Shown here: positions 17,975-31,049 of the stretch, piece after piece
Numbering within the stretch: the stretch's first letter is position 1
Layout: every line of letters begins with the position of its first letter
From: Eunapius fragilis
Lineage: Eukaryota > Porifera > Demospongiae > Spongillida > Spongillidae
DNA length: 64,000 nucleotides
Assembly (NCBI GenBank): GCA_963681505.1
Contig: OY811983.1
Coordinates: 2,542,518-2,606,517 of the forward strand
Direction: 5' to 3'
Position numbers and translations under genes: made by a program
The notes under the pieces: generated by a model
Database searches by the model: none
Seen by the model: the letters and a program-made list of their open reading frames with translations, nothing else
Told to the model about the DNA's origin: nothing

Positions 17975-20900
17975 CATGGGCGTACGCAAGGGGGGGTCGA
18001 TGGGTTCGAACGATCCCCCCTCCCCTAAGCGAGGTCACCTTCACCATTGCGTACTAGTATTTAAATTACGCTAAGTACGATTGCAGTACCGGTAATGACG
18101 GTGTCAGGTAGAATTGGGGACCCCATAGAATAGGGGACCCCCCGTCCCTAATTCTATGTAGAATTGGGGACCCTTGCGTAGAAATGGGGACCCTTATAAA
18201 TTATACTTGTGAAGGGCTGCATGCATGGGAAGAAGTCCTTCTTGTATATACGCAACTAATGCTAGATCAACAGCCTCAATAGCCTGAGTCGAGGTGTTGA
18301 TTAATTCTATTCGTCGGAGGCCCACAACACCGTCGAAGAGTCTAGAAGGCTACTTTCTTTTGTGTCCATCGTTTATCTGGCCGCTGGGCCACTTTGTGTG
18401 CATGTATATGTGTATATATGGACACGTTTTTGTGTGTGCGGGAGCTTCTCTCTGTGCACGTGCTTATGTAGAACTTTGCTACTGCCCTGAGCCTGTGGCC
18501 GTGCGTACTTCAGATCTACCCTGCAGAAAAGCTAGTGGCAGACTGGCAGTACACGTAGGCTATGGTGAGTGACGATCAAAGACAGGCAGTTTACTTTAAG
18601 AGAAGATGTTTGGCTAGCTGTAAAAGGCGCGGACTTACCGTACTGGTATTCTACACGGGCGACGTGAGAATCTAAAACATACAAGGTTTGCAATTGCAAG
18701 GGTGCCACGTCACATAGTTTCTCTTTCCCTTCATGCAATGCGTAGACGATGGAAGTCAAGGTGCTGCTTACCTAGCAGAGACGTCATGATTGTTTGTTTG
18801 AAAGGTAGATAAATATAAATTTCTTTCAGATTTCAAACTGATAGGTAGCTGACAAGTTTTACTTTCAAAGTCTGTGAAATTCAAAGTTTGTAAGTGATGT
18901 TGTACGTTTTGTTCATATACACATATATTATTTCACTGTAGACTGCATCATGCAGAGTCAAAATGCTTATGAAAATGGTTATTTAAACAGCTGTTTTTGA
19001 GGTACCCACTCATTAATGCTAAATGTATAAATATTGTAGCAATTTCTCAAAAACCCTTACATGTGTACTGGAAAACACCCTGATATCACATCATATCGGA
19101 CATGCTAAAAGTGGAAGATGTACAGAAGTTCAAGGTGTCTGGACTTCATTTGAATGGTAAGCAAGCTTCATTCATTTGTTAATCATTGCATGCATATAAA
19201 TATATGGTGAGGAATCAAATAATAACAGCCATATAGCATAAGTAGGAATGTGTTTTTTAATTTTTTTATTTCCAACTCAATTTATTCCATTTTGATTTAT
19301 TTATTTTAAGTCAAAAATTTCAAGGACACAATCACAACATATAATGCCAGAGGCATTGATGAATTGGATGTGTGCAGTACTCAAGTGCTACAGCAAGTCA
19401 GCCAGGGTACCATAACCAGATCTACTCAGCAGGTTTATGCAGCCTCAACGTTTGATGCACAGTGAACAAAGCTGCTTTCTAAAGTGCACATACATTATCC
19501 ATCAAAGGAAACTTTCTATATCTGTTACCATTGCTAGTATATATTTTAAATATGTAGGCATGCACACATATAAACTGTTTTAAAGATGGAATGGTGGATG
19601 TTATGCTGGTGGAAGGAAATGTATTTGAAACCATAGGGCAAAATACCAAGTAGAACTGATATAGTAAAGCTGGCTGATACATGGCCAGTAAAGGTATTTG
19701 AACCTCTATTTGAACCTCTGCATGGTAAGATATTTCACTATGTATGTTTGGTCTATCATTTTGTTTATATAAATACATTTTCCTGCATGTCGTTTGAAAG
19801 CATTGAGCCTGAATTACACAGGAAATAAGCTCTCGCCTAAATATGGGCGGTATGCATGGTAACAAGCGGGATGGTACATTGGCGGGGTTGTGCTTGGTTA
19901 TTGGCGGGGGCAGCTGTAAGTGGCAGCTGACAGCACTGGTTAAAGCAGTTGCTGCATGGAGACTGTTGTTCAGTCTAAGCGTTCGTGCACAGCATAATAT
20001 ACAAGCACCAGAAAATTTTATTTGTATTTGTATTTCCTGTCCGTCAAGCGGGAGCATGATTATAGCTTAGCTATATTGCTTGGAATCCTTGGATACGCTC
20101 TTCCGTATATATAATATGCATAAGATCGAGGTGCACGGTCATCGAATCCGACTCATTGCAAGGTGACGCGTGTATACGATGTCATCCGATCGACCTACAT
20201 GTAGCTGATGCTGCACCTGGAGCCAGGGTTCCCTGTCAGTCAGCAGAATAACGCCTATTTGTTAGTGCTTCTATTGCTGTTTTTATTTTATTATCTGCTG
20301 TATGTTTATCAGTAATACAAACTCTGATGACTGTCCGCACTACTTGTGCTGGCTATACCGTTACATATTAGATGGGGTCCCTAATTCTACAGAGGGGTCC
20401 TCAAATCTCCGTAGATTTAGGGACGGGGGTCCCTAAATTTGGGGCCGGGGATCCCCAATCTCCGGAGATTTGGGGACGGGGGTCCCTAATTCTATGGGTC
20501 CCTAATTCTACGTGACAACGGCAAAATGTAACTTAATAACTTTGCCTCACGTCACACGTGCCAGGAAAAAAAGGCAGGAGAAAGAAAAAAAAGGAAAGAA
20601 GCGGCGGCAATGTGTCAAGACATTACAAGGTATACCAAGAAAGCAAAGCAGGTGGGGGTGGTTGGAGATGATAGTTTGACTGGTCCGGTTGCAGCTGGTA
20701 GGTTAGATGAGACAACGCGGCAAGCACAACTGATGATAGCGCTAGCATGAGCGGGAGTGTTTTTGAAGTGCCTTGCAATACGGTCGTTGTTGCTGATGAA
20801 AGAGAAACTGAGCATAGCCCTATTTTGTTTCCCGTACCACATAGCGATCAGAGAGATGCATCAGGGTCATTGTTGTCCAGTGAAGCGTGTGTCTATGACT

Positions 20901-21718
20901 TATCTGCGCACCCACCTACACCACCAGTTATTCCAATCATAACTACATCCATTGAATGTAATAGCAGAAATTGATGAGTTCAAAAATGATGCTTAATTGG
21001 TCATCAGCCACCATACGTACTCCAAGCAATGACTTTAGGCCAAAAGTATCATTTGCTTAAGCATCATTTTGTACTTTCTATTGATCATACTTTTCCTGAG
21101 GAATTGAATACATGAGAGGATGTAAGCGACGTTTTAACTAACATACTGAGATATGGATGAGGTTAATTGTCATTTGTCAATATGTTTGCACATATGGCAC
21201 CCAAGACGCCTTGAAATGGACAGTATAGTATACTACATTAGTTGATTAATTGTTCTAACAATCAATATGTCATCTGTTTTTAAATCAAATGTATTCAGTT
21301 ATCATTTTATGATATAGATTGATAATCCCATGTTTTAGAACCCCTCATGTTGGATGTCTTCATGATTCATGAATGCATGCACGAGCATATTCTAATCACA
21401 ATCCTAGCTGTGCCAATATTGTCATTATTAGTCAATGCAAGTGTATTAGATTGGTTTTCATGATGGAGTGGAAAGGTCAAAAATATTGATTATGCATGGT
21501 TGTAGTAATTAATCGGTCTCCCTTAGTTATGCAACTTACTTTTTAGCGCCAATCAGTGGATATTTATTATCCTGAATATAGCATCATATAACGCATCGAT
21601 GTACATGCACAAAATGGAAATAACACAAGTATATATTATTGTAATTAAGGTCACCTATTAAAAAAATTCGACCCCCCCCCCCCCCACCCTTTCCTGAAGG
21701 CTGCTGCGTACGCCCATG
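17975..21718. mobile_element. Outer element with CATGGGCGTACGCA termini
   Basis: CATGGGCGTACGCA at the left is matched by its exact reverse complement at the right, 3.74 kb away, each followed inward by a G/C homopolymer and GTCGA. Flanks read AATCCG at the left and AATCCCG at the right, a near-match that may be a decayed target duplication. No transposase is recognisable inside, so it is probably non-autonomous. It contains a second inverted-repeat element at 18096-20523. Confidence 0.6.
18096..20523. mobile_element. Inner element with GTAGAATTRGGGACCC termini
   Basis: Left TGACGGTGTCAGGTAGAATT pairs with right-end complement TGCCGTTGTCACGTAGAATT. Inward of this both ends carry repeated AATT-GGGGACCCC words (18107-18192 and about 20370-20513), so the termini are multi-repeat inverted arrays. 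The body (18.2-20.3 kb) has no recognisable ORF. Confidence 0.65.
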
Positions 21719-21865
21719 AATCCCGTTCCGTAAGGTCTTCAATCTATGGCTACATGTATGCAGTTGAAGTTATAAACACCGCCTTAAAGGTGGAGTTGCA
21801 GTTATAAGTGTGCTGCTGATGTATACGCATGCAATATGGAAAAGATAACGTCATCTTGACGTTAG

Positions 21866-22290
21866 GGGAAGGGGGGGGGGGGGGGGGGGGGGGTCAGGCT
21901 CGTGGTATAGTACTGAACAAAAAAAAAAGGCGTCCGGACTCCCACAACCTTCGATATCAATGACGTTATGGGGGGGGGGGGGGGGAGGGGATAATAATGA
22001 AACGTCAATAATGACTTCCAAAATAGTTTGGAGACGCCCCCTTATTCAAAGAACGATTCTGGAACCGCCAGAACCACTAAATATATCTCACTCAACAATT
22101 AACGTTCTAGTAAAACGAGCGTTTCGCACCATCTGGTTAGTGCGCGGCCGGTTCACTGTTTGGAAGTTGTTCAGCTGCAGTTTTTCTTCCACGTGCGCAA
22201 TCGGTTTTGCTATGATGTGCTCGTATTATAGCGGGTTCACACAATCGCCATATAACGTGGTCTCTCATCTCCCTTTGTAAGCTAGAACAT
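21866..22290. repeat. Duplicon flank, matches 12696-13100
   Basis: A long poly-G run (about 21869-21892) and the same ordered blocks as at 12696-13100, including GGCGTCCGGACTCCCACAAC. It lies 200 bases beyond the 3' end of array copy 2. Confidence 0.9.
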
Positions 22291-22489
22291 GTGCTGAGAA
22301 AATGGGAATTCCACTTTCCCCCTGAAACCTAGCTTTTATATAGCACCCCCCCCCCCCCCCCACCCCTCCCCTTTAAATTGCAACTGCTGGTGTGTTGTAA
22401 AATGAATACAATTGCACTCTATTTCTAAGTAGCGGTATGCACATAAACACGCTTGCAGCAGATTAAAAAGTACATTGGTATTTTTATCA

Positions 22490-25136
22490 TTATCCATATC
22501 GTCTTCCACCTCCTCCTCCACCACCTCTTCCACCACCTCCTCCTCCACCTCCACCTCTTCCACCTCCTCCACCTCTTCCACCTCCTCCTCTTCTACCTCC
22601 TCTACCTCTTCCACCTCCTCCTCTTCTGCCTCCTCCACCTCTTCCACCTCCTCCACCTCTTCCACCTCTTCCACCTCTTCCACCTCCTCCACCTCTTCCA
22701 CCTCTTCCACCTCTTCCACCTCTTCCACCTCTTCCACCTCTTCCACCTCTTCCACCTCCTCCTCCTCTTCTACCTCCTCCTCCTCTTCCACCTCCTCTTC
22801 CACCTCCTCTTCCACCTCCTTTTCCACCTCCTCCTGTTCCACCTGTTCCACCTTTTCCACCTCTTCCACCTCTTCCTGCTGGTGGTTTTCCACCTGGTTT
22901 TCGAAGCTTTTTTCCACCTGGTTTTTGAAGCTTTTTTCCACCTGGTTTTCGAGGTTTATTTCCATCTGGTTTTCGAGGCTTTTTTCCACCTAGTTTTCCA
23001 GGTTTTTTTCCACCTGGTTCTCCATTGCTTGGTGATGGCTGTTCTCCTGGCTCTCCAACTTCAGACGGAGGGAACTGGTCTCTTTTAGATGGGCGGGGCT
23101 GATCTCCTGGCTCTCCAACTTCAGATGAAGGGGGTTGTACGTCTGGTTCCTGTGGCTGATCCGTTGTTCGTTTGGGTTGATCTGTTGGTCCCTGGGGCTG
23201 ATCTGTTGGTCCCTGGGGCTGACCTGTTGGCCCCTGGGGTTGATCTGTTGGTCCCTGGGGCTGATCTGTTGGTTCCTTGGGTTGATCTGTTGGTCCCTGG
23301 GGCTGATCTGTTGGTTCCTTGAGTTGATCTGTTGGTCTCACAGGCTGATTCGTTGGTTCCTGGGGCTCAGGTAACTGATCAGTAGGATTTGATGGAAGTG
23401 GTGTCCGATTATTGGGCTGCAAAATGGAGGACGGGTGTGGAATTGTCTCCTGTTTGGTAACCTGGGTCTCCATCGGATGTGTGGTCTCCAGTTTGGTAAT
23501 CTGGGTCTCCTTTGGTTAAATCCTATCCATAACATTGGTCTCCATCGATTGAATGGTCTTGAGTAAAGCCGTCTAGGTCGTGAGGGTCTAGCCAGAGTGT
23601 ATTGTCTCTCTCCTTCGTGTACTTCTTCCATGTTATACTCATTGTACTTTTGACGTGCATAATCATAATCCCTTATTGCTTGAGGCCGTCCATTCTGTGG
23701 CCACCATCTTGCTGGCACCACCTCTATTTATTGAGTGATGGATGGTACACACGTACTAACATGTGACCAAACACGGGATACCTTGTGAGGAGCCATCTTT
23801 ATTTAGCACTTCCTTAGAGTCAGCTTCAGTGCTTTCTTCTTTAGGTGTAATTAATGCTATGGTAAGGTAATATTAAGTAATGTAAAGTTATGTGCCAACT
23901 GAAGAATGCAAGCTGCTGTTACCGCCTGATGAGACACCCAGCATTACATCCCCATAACTGTCCCTTATAGACTGCTCCTCTGAATCAATGTCATCCACAC
24001 CGTCATCTTCAAGCTCCTCTTCATTTCCTGCATACATAGGATTAAATCCATTTGTGAGAAGGTATTTTATGTGTATATGCGATGTGAGCTACTGATCACG
24101 GTACAACAATGTGAGCTACTGATCAGGGTACAATAATGTGAGCTATTGATCATGGTACAACAATATGAGCTACTGATCATGGTACAATAATGTGAGCTAC
24201 TGATCATGGTACAACAATGTGAGCTACTGATCAGGGTACAACAATGTGAGCTACTGATCATGGTACAACAATGTGAGCTACTGATCAGGGTACAATAATG
24301 TGAGCTATTGATCATGGTACAACAATGTGAGCTACTGATCATGGTACAACAATGTGAGCTACTGATCATGGTACAACAATGTGAGCTACTGATCAGGGTA
24401 CAACAATGTGAGCTACTGATCATGGTACAACAATGTGAGCTACTGATCATGGTACAACAATGTGAGCTACTGATCGTGGTACAACAATGTGAGCTACTGA
24501 TCATGGTACAACAATGTGAGCTACTGATCAGGGTTACCCTATAGATATGCTATCACCTTCTGCCAGCAATGCATCATCAAACACATCAACTTGAGATGAC
24601 TCCTCTGGATCAACATTGCCAACATTATCCACTTCAAGTCCCTCTCCATCCTCTACATACAGTGAGGTGGGGGTGGAGTAAGAGAACGTATAAGTTCTCT
24701 TGGGTCCATTGGTACCATGAGCATTGATCAAAGCAGGTGCAACAAAAGATTACCTTCAGATGAAACTGTATCATCATAGCTGCCATCATGAGACCACAGC
24801 TGTAAATTAATATCATCCATACTGTCCTTTTCAAGCCCCTTTCCATTGCTTACATCATCTTTACACATTACCAATAGCATTTTAGAGATGAGAGGTTATT
24901 TATGGATTACAATGCAATCATTTTACATTTGTACATCACCATATTAAATCTCACCATTTGACCACTCTCCTGTTCTGGCATCATTGATGCTACCTTTGTC
25001 AATCATCCCTTCATTACCTAATACACCATCTAATATTTGATGCTACGAAATTAAATCCAAAAAACGTACTGCATCGGATGCTCTTGCAGTTGCACAACAC
25101 TGCAATGGTGGACCAGACCACCCAAGCCACCAGCAT
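22490..25136 (-). pseudogene. Array gene copy 2, frameshifted in last exon
   Basis: The same seven-exon model fits: 25136-25070, 25029-24955, 24858-24754, 24652-24557, 24027-23923, 23856-23782 and 23723-22490. Exon 1 lacks one codon relative to copy 1 but keeps the signal peptide (MLVAWVVWSTIAVL). Exons 2-6 are open. In exon 7 the Arg-rich part (RPRLPNRRQFHTRPP) is followed by a one-base deletion near 23418 relative to copies 1 and 6. The predicted protein then runs out of frame and stops at 23338, losing the Pro/Gln and Gly-Gly-Arg tail, which remains open in the shifted frame down to 22490. Intron 4 is expanded by a 27-base minisatellite. Either a recent pseudogene, a short form, or a sequencing slip. 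Confidence 0.55.
24081..24536. repeat. 27-base minisatellite in intron 4 of array copy 2
   Basis: About 17 head-to-tail units contain AATGTGAGCTACTGATCATG. A single unit of this sequence sits in the same intron of the other copies, so the array is a local expansion. Units abut without spacers. Confidence 0.95.
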
Positions 25137-25172
25137 CTTGCAACTATGGTGTGAGAATGACTGCACGCTCAT

Positions 25173-25183
25173 ACTTATATAGG
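25173..25183 (-). promoter_or_regulatory. TATA box of array copy 2
   Basis: The minus strand reads CCTATATAAG, about 40 bases before the ATG at 25136. Confidence 0.55.
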
Positions 25184-25936
25184 CACAGTTTGCATGTGTC
25201 AAGTACTCTCAAGGACGTATTTGTTACAATTTGTAAACAGCTGGATGCTATCGCTTCTGTAAACATGGCTGTGAATCTAAACATTCTCCTGCAGGCTGTT
25301 TTTGTTTGATAGTAGAACATACAGTGATAGTGACTAGTGTAGGTTTGATATGTACCACTATTACATATGGCAACTGGGGTAATGCGGCCCTGGACATAAT
25401 ATTTTTTCACAGGCTGCTGAGGGAAAGAAAGTATACAGTGAGATCTATAACAACATATCATACTCTTTCCATTCCATGGCCTTTGAGACTTTTGGTGTTA
25501 TAGCCTCACCATTTCAGGGAGAGCTAGCTGCTCAGTGCCTCTCTCATCTTAGTCTACTGCAGCAATCCTCCATGATTATCCAAAAAGGAGAACCGCAGCT
25601 GTTCTAGTGGGGTCACTGCCCCACTTCAAATAGCCTAGATTGCTGAAGTTGGGATTGTGCATGGATTTGCATGTCCGGTAAATGGTGTTATGATACGTTT
25701 TAATGCCTGATTCAAGCCCAACTCGACCGTCTCTTAGAATTGATTATATCTAAATTTACCACCTCATATATGCATGCGTACAATGGACAGTGTGTTTAAT
25801 CGGTAGAGTATATTTTAGTAATGAGATTGAGATATCGTTACATTCATATTAATTGAGGTCACATGGTTATGGCAATTACAAAAAGCGACACACAAACTGA
25901 TACATTCTACAATGGTTGCGGTCCTTGATCAAAGTA

Positions 25937-27827
25937 CAGTAGCGGCTCGCACATTGCGACAATTTGCAATCCCACATTGGGAAAATATGCCCCATTCATA
26001 GTGATGTTAGGCTAGGTGTTTGTGTTCGTAGCAATCGCTGCAACCCACCACTAATGATTTCACTTGGTGATGGAATCTCATTAGAAGGTGGTTTATGTCA
26101 ACTATACCCCTGTTGATCCTCCCAGCAGTTATTGTGACGGATGCAAACGCGCCTTACCTTCACATACCCTTTGGCTGGAATGAAAACAAACTTACCTGTA
26201 CACACCTCACCCTTATATGTAAGGACTGGCTCTAGATGGGCAGCTGATGACAGATAGACAGGTTGCATATTAATGCCAGCTCCAACACCACGACTGCTAG
26301 TGTGAGACAGACAACACAAGTGGCATGATCGAGATGAATCGATCAGCGCGTAGACCACCTACATATGCATGCGTGTGCACATAAGGCACTGAAGGTGGTA
26401 AGGGCATGGTTGGGGTAAGTAAGCAAAGCCCTCGTGGCTTATAACATTTGAATGTCATGCATATGTACAAAATACTTTTTTGCACATGGCTAAATGTCTG
26501 AGCACGTACTGAACTGTTTTAGATTAGTTGATGTTAATATAGAGCTATGCACAAGTGTTGTTGGGTTCCTACACGTACAAAGAAGCAGCATTAGCTTAAA
26601 TCCCAGTGGCAACCAGCCTCATCTTCAGCATTTGTCAAAGTGCAACATCCATCTGTGAAATAAAAAGCAGAGACCTAAACGCAATTGATCGGTGTTATCT
26701 GCATGAATGGTTGGCAAAGCTGTCCAAAATATTTTCTGATGTCCCATTTTTGACATGTACATGTAATGCTGCAGCTACAAGTTGTATGAAACCATACACA
26801 TTTGTCAGACCAAATCACCATCATATCCATTAACATGCACCAAATGCATGAGCATAAAAAAGGTCATCATTTCACACACTATACCTCTTTCTTCTGTCAT
26901 GCTTTTCACCTTCGCACAGCTGAAAATGGTGTGCTCATTGCCAAAAAATGATGAGTTATTGTGTGGTATGGTGGAATTAGGATGAACTGCACTCCTCCTA
27001 TCTTAATGCACCAAATTTAGACATTCTGAACTTTATACAGCGAGTCTGATATTCCATGTACATCCTTATCGATCTATACCTACACTGGTCCTTTTAACCT
27101 GAGGTGTTTCATTGTTTTTTAAAAATTAAACGTATGCTTTGTTTGTCCAGGCGGCCTTAAGCTTCTTCAGATTCATAGCAATTGGTGTTCCTATGGCTAG
27201 TAACTGTGATTGGTTTGGTGGTACAGGGTAAATGATTTAAAGGACATGTGCATCCTCAGCTGGGGATATGCATCTGAGTAGCTTGTAGAACATGATTCTT
27301 GGTAAGGTACTATTGACACCGTTTGTATTGTGCTGTAACGCAGGCCACATCATATTGTACGCAGGCTGGCACTTGCACAAGATGCACATACCTTATGTGC
27401 ACATGCATGCATATGTAGGTTGTCTACGTTCTGATTGATGCATCTCGATCATGCCACTTGTGTTGTCTGTTTCACACTAACAGTTAAGGTGTTGGAGCTG
27501 GCATTAATATGCAACCTGCCTATCTGTCATCAGCTGCCCATCTAGAGCCAGTCCTTACATACAAGGGTGAGGTGTGTACAGGTAAGTTTGTTTTCATTCC
27601 AGCCAAAGGGTATGTGAAGGTATGGCGCGTTTGCATGCCGTCACAATAACTGCTGGGAGGATCAACAGGGGTATAGTTGACATAAACCACATTCTAATGA
27701 GATTCCATCAGTGGTGGGTTGTAGCGATTGCTACGAACACAAACACCTAGCCTAACATCACTATGAATGGGGCATATTTTCCCAATGTGTGGATATGCAA
27801 ATTGTCGCAATATGCGAGCCGCTACTG
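25937..27827. mobile_element. Tc1/mariner-like element with long inverted repeats, copy I
   Basis: Starts CAGTAGCGGCTCGCA and ends with its complement, flanked by TA on both sides. The inverted repeat continues inward for about 450 bases (25937-26390 against 27385-27827). Each arm carries the segment whose coding-like strand reads GVGAGINMQP, then HLEPVLTYKGEVCTGKF, minus strand in the left arm and plus in the right. The 1-kb centre holds no recognisable transposase. TA flanks and CAGT ends are typical of Tc1/mariner. Related copies are at 31806-33583 and 35391-37250. Confidence 0.6.
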
Positions 27828-29451
27828 TATAGACATTGATGACACGCATCGCATTTTATGGCGAATAAATGATAAACCACAAGAACTAGGTGGCTAATTT
27901 TATATTATAAAGGAAAAGGATTGTCCAGATGTCATCTGAACAACGCAACTGCCTCCAAGCTCAATTACAAATAAGAAATTTAGAATGAATAAACTGAAAT
28001 CAGAGATATATGGATTGCATGAATGCATCAATAATCCATAGTTTTAAGATTTCTTGCTTACATTTTCTTGTAGGTTAGTTATTGAGCATAACTGTTACTG
28101 ATATTGAGAAGATTTTACCGATAGAAGTTTTATGTATAATAATGGTTGGTCCATTCAAATATATTACAAGCAATAATCTAAAAAGCAGAAGGAAAAAATC
28201 CTTGTAAGGATAAGGGCATTTAACTATGATATGAAAATCAATGTGATATCTAAGCCCTTTCTTTCCAGCTTGGTCCCTTATGGTTGCGTTCATATTGCCA
28301 TCCTACAGAGCAGAAAGGCTAACAATGACTTCATGCAAAAGCTAACAATATTGTTTGCTAACGTATAATTATCAACAATAATATACAGAGACTACCTAGT
28401 ATTGCATATATTATTTTTGCATCTGTAACACTACTATTTCCCTACCCTGTGTCAACTTGAGATTGAATATACATAGGCAAAAAATTCTCTTGTAGCAATA
28501 AATCTGGTTGTTACTGAAGTCGTGTATAAATTGCAGCTTAGACCGGCTGCCCTTCAAAGTGGCAAGCTGCTGAACGTCGATGAACAAAAGATACAGCATT
28601 TCTAATGTTAGTTGCCTCAGTAGTTATGACTGCATTCGATGTCACAGACACAGTCATTGACTTGAATTATATAAGGATCATGCATAAATGCATTGACATA
28701 ATAAAGTCAAACATTTAACCTGACAAATGTTGCATAGCTCAACAATTCACTCAAACAGGCAATCTGCTTTGCCTTAGACACAGTACTCAATGAGTTCATT
28801 TTACAGATCACACATGTCAATGATAGTTTGCATGATGGAGAGAGAGGATAGAGAGACAGTAGGGTTCACATCCAATGAGGAGAAACCATTAGATGTGCAC
28901 TTGCGTTGTGGCATACCTAAAAAGACACGGTACATATAGTAACCACTAAATAGTGATTAGTGCAATAAAAAAAAACAAAGCGTTCCAGGCAGGTGGAGGC
29001 TATAAAAGTGTGTAACCCATAGCTATGAGTCATTCAATTATTCATTAAGCAGCACAAAATGTTTATGGAAATCACAAATCACAAATCACCTAGCCGGGAA
29101 TACTCTATTCTGTATCGCATTTAAATCTGGACCTTCACCCCAGACTCCTATCTAGGAATTGGTAGCACCCTCTTTAGCCAATTCCTGGATCCGCTGATGC
29201 GGGGTAACTCCACCGTTTTAGGTTCAAAATTAGCACAACAAAAATTTCCCACTTTCTGCTGTTTTGTATATGCGATGTAAACAATGTGCATTGCAACTGA
29301 GCATATGTACATAAAATATACTGCACCTACACTCTCTGAGTGCAACTACGTTGTTTGCAGCAGAGTATAAAATACACAAACAGTACCAGTCCTATTTCTT
29401 GTTTTTAGTTTTATCCAAGTCTGCTTCTTCCATCTCATCTAATTTCTCCGA
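27828..29451. repeat. Shared 3' flank of type-B array units
   Basis: AT-rich sequence repeated almost unchanged at 39668-41085 and 43380-45912 (the latter split by other insertions). It contains minus-strand open bits such as CDLYNELIEYRGTVSKAKQI in one copy, which do not assemble into a gene I recognise. Confidence 0.7.
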
Positions 29452-31002
29452 CTACACCTTATCCAACCTTCCAGTCAGCTGAAGTGGCTGAACAATAGGA
29501 TTCAGTGGTTCAGATGCAAGGGAGGTCTGGTTCCTGGGTAACCTAAGTTTCGATGGGTTGAATCGTCTCCGCCATGGTAGCCTGAGTCTCGATTGGTTGA
29601 ATCGCCTCCTGTTTGGTAACCTGGATCTCCTTTGGTTGCATCGTCTCCTATTTGGTAACCTGGATCCCCTTTGGTTGAATTGTCTCCTGTTTGGTAACCT
29701 GGATCTACATCTACATTGGTTGAATCGTTTCCTGTTTGATATCCCGCGTCTACATTGATTAAATCGTCTCCTGTTTGGTCTACATCGGTTAAATCGTCTC
29801 CTGAGTTTATATCGGTTAAATTGTCTCCTGTTTGGTATTCTGCATCTACATCGATTAGATCGTCTCCTGCTTAGTCTCCCTCGGTTGAAACATCTCCTAT
29901 TGGGTAAACAGGGTCTTCTTTGATTAAATCGTCTTGAGCAAGGTGATCGCTGGTCTCCTCTCGATGCAGTCCCCATGCTCTCTATATACATAAGCATGAA
30001 ACTATTGTAAACACGTACAAATTTGTTGTGACCAAAAAGGGATACCTTCTGAGGAGTCATCTTTATCCAGCATCTCTGTAGGGTCATCTTCAGCACTCAC
30101 TCCTTTAGGTGTAAGTAATGCTATGGTATTAACTATTTCAGTACTAAGATATGTACTACAACTGAAGGATGAAAAGTACGTGCACACACACAGAGATTGA
30201 AGGTCACCTTCAGACGAGACACCCAGCATTACATCCCCATAACTGTCCCTCTTAGTCTGCTCCTCTGAATCAATGTCATCCATACTGTCATCTTCAAGCT
30301 CCTCTTCATTACCTGCATAGTGGTAGAGGTTTAAATCCATTTTTGAGAGCGTATATGCAATGTGAGCTACAGATCAGAGTACAAGCAACTACCCTATAGT
30401 AATGCCATCACCTTCTGCCAGTAATGCATCATCAAACACATCGACTTGAGATGACTCCTCTGGATCAACATTGCCATCATTATCCACTTCAAGTTCCTTT
30501 CCATCTTCTACATACAGTGAGGTGGGGGTGGAGTAAGGGAACGTATAAGTTCTCTTGGGTCCATTGGTACCATGGGCATTGATCAAAGCAGGTGCAAGTA
30601 AAGATTACCTTCAGATGAAACATCCTCATAGCTGCCATCATTAGACCACAGCTGTAAATCGATGTCATCCATATTGTCCTTTTCAAGCCCCTCTCCATTG
30701 CTTACATCATCTTTACACATAACCAATAGCATTTTAGAGATGAGAGGTTATTTATGGACACTGGTTATAACAATGCAATATTTTATATTTGTACATCCCC
30801 ATATTAAATCTCGCCATTTGACCACTCTCCTGTACTGACATCATTGATGCTGCCTTTGTCAATCATCCCTTCATCACCTAATGCATCACCTCATATGTGC
30901 GATGCTACAAAATTAAATTCAAAAAAACGTACTGTATCGGATGCTCTTGCAGTTGCACAACACTGCAATGGTGGACCAGACCACCCAAGCCTTCACCAGC
31001 AT
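29452..31002 (-). CDS. Array gene copy 3: secreted acidic/Arg-rich protein, short form
   Basis: Seven exons: 31002-30933, 30889-30815, 30710-30609, 30507-30412, 30312-30208, 30120-30046 and 29981-29452, all phase 1 and open. Exon 1 encodes the signal peptide seen in copy 1. Exon 2 ends at a GC donor (GCGAGA) where the other copies have GTGAGA. The last exon differs from copies 1, 2 and 6: it starts ESMGTASRGDQRSPCSRRF, then repeats RLPNRRRFNQRR-type units for about 110 residues with scattered Cys, and ends NPIVQPLQLTGRLDKV without a Gly-Arg tail. Predicted precursor about 350 residues, acidic in the first half and extremely basic in the second. Function unknown. Confidence 0.58.
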
Positions 31003-31038
31003 CCTGCAACTATGGTGTGAGAATGGCTGCACGCTCAT

Positions 31039-31049
31039 ACTTATATAGG
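31039..31049 (-). promoter_or_regulatory. TATA box of array copy 3
   Basis: The minus strand reads CCTATATAAG about 40 bases before the ATG at 31002. Confidence 0.55.

Noticed and set aside
19479-20057. 192-codon minus-strand ORF inside the nested transposon
   Set aside because: No domain-like pattern, AT-driven composition and no related copy; likely chance.
22336-22989. Minus-strand Glu-rich and plus-strand Ser/Thr-rich or Leu/His-rich frames in copy 2
   Set aside because: Shadow frames of the same coding repeat.
24081-24536. CRISPR-like regularly spaced 27-base repeats
   Set aside because: The units abut with no unique spacers, in a eukaryotic intron; it is a minisatellite.
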